Below are positions 53,531 through 55,000 of a stretch of 55,000 nt of DNA, piece after piece. Source of the DNA: Glandiceps talaboti (Eukaryota > Hemichordata > Enteropneusta > Spengelidae). The translations under genes and the position numbers were made by a program. Where the stretch lies: positions 7,161,922 through 7,216,921 of the forward strand of contig NC_135563.1 in NCBI RefSeq assembly GCF_964340395.1, written 5' to 3'. The notes under the pieces were generated by a model. The model did not search any database and was not told where the DNA came from. It was given only the letters and a program-made list of their open reading frames with translations. Numbering within the stretch: the stretch's first letter is position 1; every line of letters begins with the position of its first letter.

Positions 53531-55000
53531 TCAATAATGGGTGTATGATAATGCAAATGTGAAGAACACTAAAAAACAGTGCAGTTGCGGTAATTACTGC
53601 ATAACTGTTTTTGTTGAAAAGCTGTCCAGATTATAATTCATAGAGCATGCGCACGTCATTACATAGCGACTTGCTCAATTATTTCGTAATATTTTAGCGT
53701 AAAAAATGACGTCATTAAACCAACTGTACAGTGTATTTGTTTTAGTGTAATACACTTTCAATAGCAAGTAGATAGTTATAGAAATGATTCTGGGTAATAT
53801 TCAATTATATGAAACTAGATTGACAAAGTGGATAAAAACAGTGAGTTTATTAAGAAATCAAATTAACCTAAATAGTATACATATACATACATTAAGAGTT
53901 TCTGAAATGGTGCCAAAAATGTAAATTTGAATTCATGCTGCGACATGTACACGGTATCTCAGAATAAACCCAAGTTATTCGTATCAGCTTACAACACTAG
54001 CCGTGTCTGGTCAGCTTGACCTTCTTCTAATTCGCTGGATGACTTAAAACGACAAGAGATGAGATTATAAAGATCCCGGGAATTTAGGCTCGGTCGGGGA
54101 TAAAGGGGTGTAACACGAAAAATGTATAACTAAATCTATGGTCAATAGATAAAGTGCCTAGAAAACATGGTTGCGGAGTTCGAAATGTTGCAGAATTGCA
54201 TATGTTATAAAAGGACGTTGACTCGTACCTTCGAGGGAGTACAGATGCACATGAGGAAAATATCATTTGTACTTGGCAGACAAATTAAAATGACAACAGA
54301 GACTTTAATGGTGTTTTAACCAACTTTGCCGGCAGTGTTTGACTACAGTTTTATATCGTTTCGATCCTCCCCTATTCTTTCTCGCCGTGTTGTTCTAACG
54401 TATCGTGTATTTGTTGCTTACTGAAAGACTGTGCCCGGAGAAAAAAACTGTTGATCCGTGCTATTGTCTGCCATCGACGAAAAACGTTAGGAGGAGGGGT
54501 ATGGTCCTGAATCTAAAGGGACATTCTGTTCATTGTGGGAAAACATAGCGCCAACTGATCTATAACATTTATCTATTCCAACCCAAATAACGTGTTAAGT
54601 TACTGACCAACGGCTTTTTTGGGGCCACATTGTCAGCTGAGAGTCATTTTATGGATGGTCCCTGTACAAAATATTTGAGTGATTCAAAATACTTGACCAC
54701 GAGTGAAACAATGGGCTTTGTGATAGTGACGGTATATGTAGTGAAAGTTCTAAACATAGCTGATTATGCAAATATATGTACTCTAGGACATTCCATGACT
54801 CCAACTTACAAACGTCTGTTCTGGACGGGTAGGGATGGAGAAACGTTTACCACTGCCTTATTACTTACCGGATAGTTGAAGGTACACTATCACCAATAGA
54901 AAACGTCTTCGCTGTAGACTGTACATGATTCAAAACCACAAATAATCGTACAGCATGCAGAGCAACTCGCTCTTTTTCTTCCAACCGTCCTCACCAAAAC

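Larger units (their letters stand above)
40949..55000. other. 5' flank of PKHD1L1, no convincing gene
   Basis: Fourteen kilobases with only short open frames, none with motifs I recognise and none with a plausible chain of exons. It carries GATA, CA, CATA and GACA microsatellites (41482-42026, 45153-45457, 52873-52914), two related foldback elements (49381-49712 and 50747-51106), a TIR element (52235-52408) and a reverse copy of a dispersed repeat (53425-53530). The PKHD1L1 promoter and 5' UTR should be in the first kilobase but no site can be fixed. A small GC-rich patch sits at 50400-50640. Confidence 0.7.

Overview
This window is metazoan nuclear DNA: AT-rich, full of introns with GT-AG boundaries, dense in tetranucleotide and dinucleotide microsatellites, and scattered with short inverted-repeat elements. 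The protein sequence and the repeat types fit a marine invertebrate. I cannot name the phylum from the sequence alone, and no tRNA, rRNA, operon or bacterial-style gene was found.

One gene dominates. On the minus strand, from the start codon at 40948 to beyond the left edge, lies the 5' part of an ortholog of PKHD1L1 (fibrocystin-L), a very large secreted-side/type I membrane protein. I rebuilt 36 coding exons by hand. Every junction has GT-AG ends and the reading phase stays consistent through 7404 nt (2468 codons, counting the last exon from base 6). The protein order is: signal peptide, three IPT/TIG domains, a PA14 domain, a long linker region conserved in the family, four more IPT/TIG domains, a cupredoxin-like segment, seven more IPT/TIG domains, a G8 domain, and the start of the parallel beta-helix region. 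The C-terminal half, with the second G8, more beta-helix and the transmembrane segment, must lie to the left of base 1.

Layout: 1-23190 holds exons 36 to 9 with mostly short introns. A 6.1 kb intron (23191-29245) separates exons 9 and 8. Exons 8 to 2 lie at 29246-34202, and a 6.7 kb first intron leads to exon 1 at 40900-40948. From 40949 to 55000 I find no convincing gene, only microsatellites, several small inverted-repeat (MITE or foldback) elements and dispersed repeats, so this is the 5' flank of the gene.

I found no undescribed multi-gene system. The most unusual features are structural and sit inside the gene. Tandem arrays lie hard against splice sites: a 32-copy 44-bp array ends 7 bp from the exon 15 acceptor, a 42-bp array has amplified the exon 15 donor itself, and a roughly 155-bp array has amplified the exon 21 donor. 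Two decayed tandem copies of the 5' half of exon 33 also sit in the intron before it.
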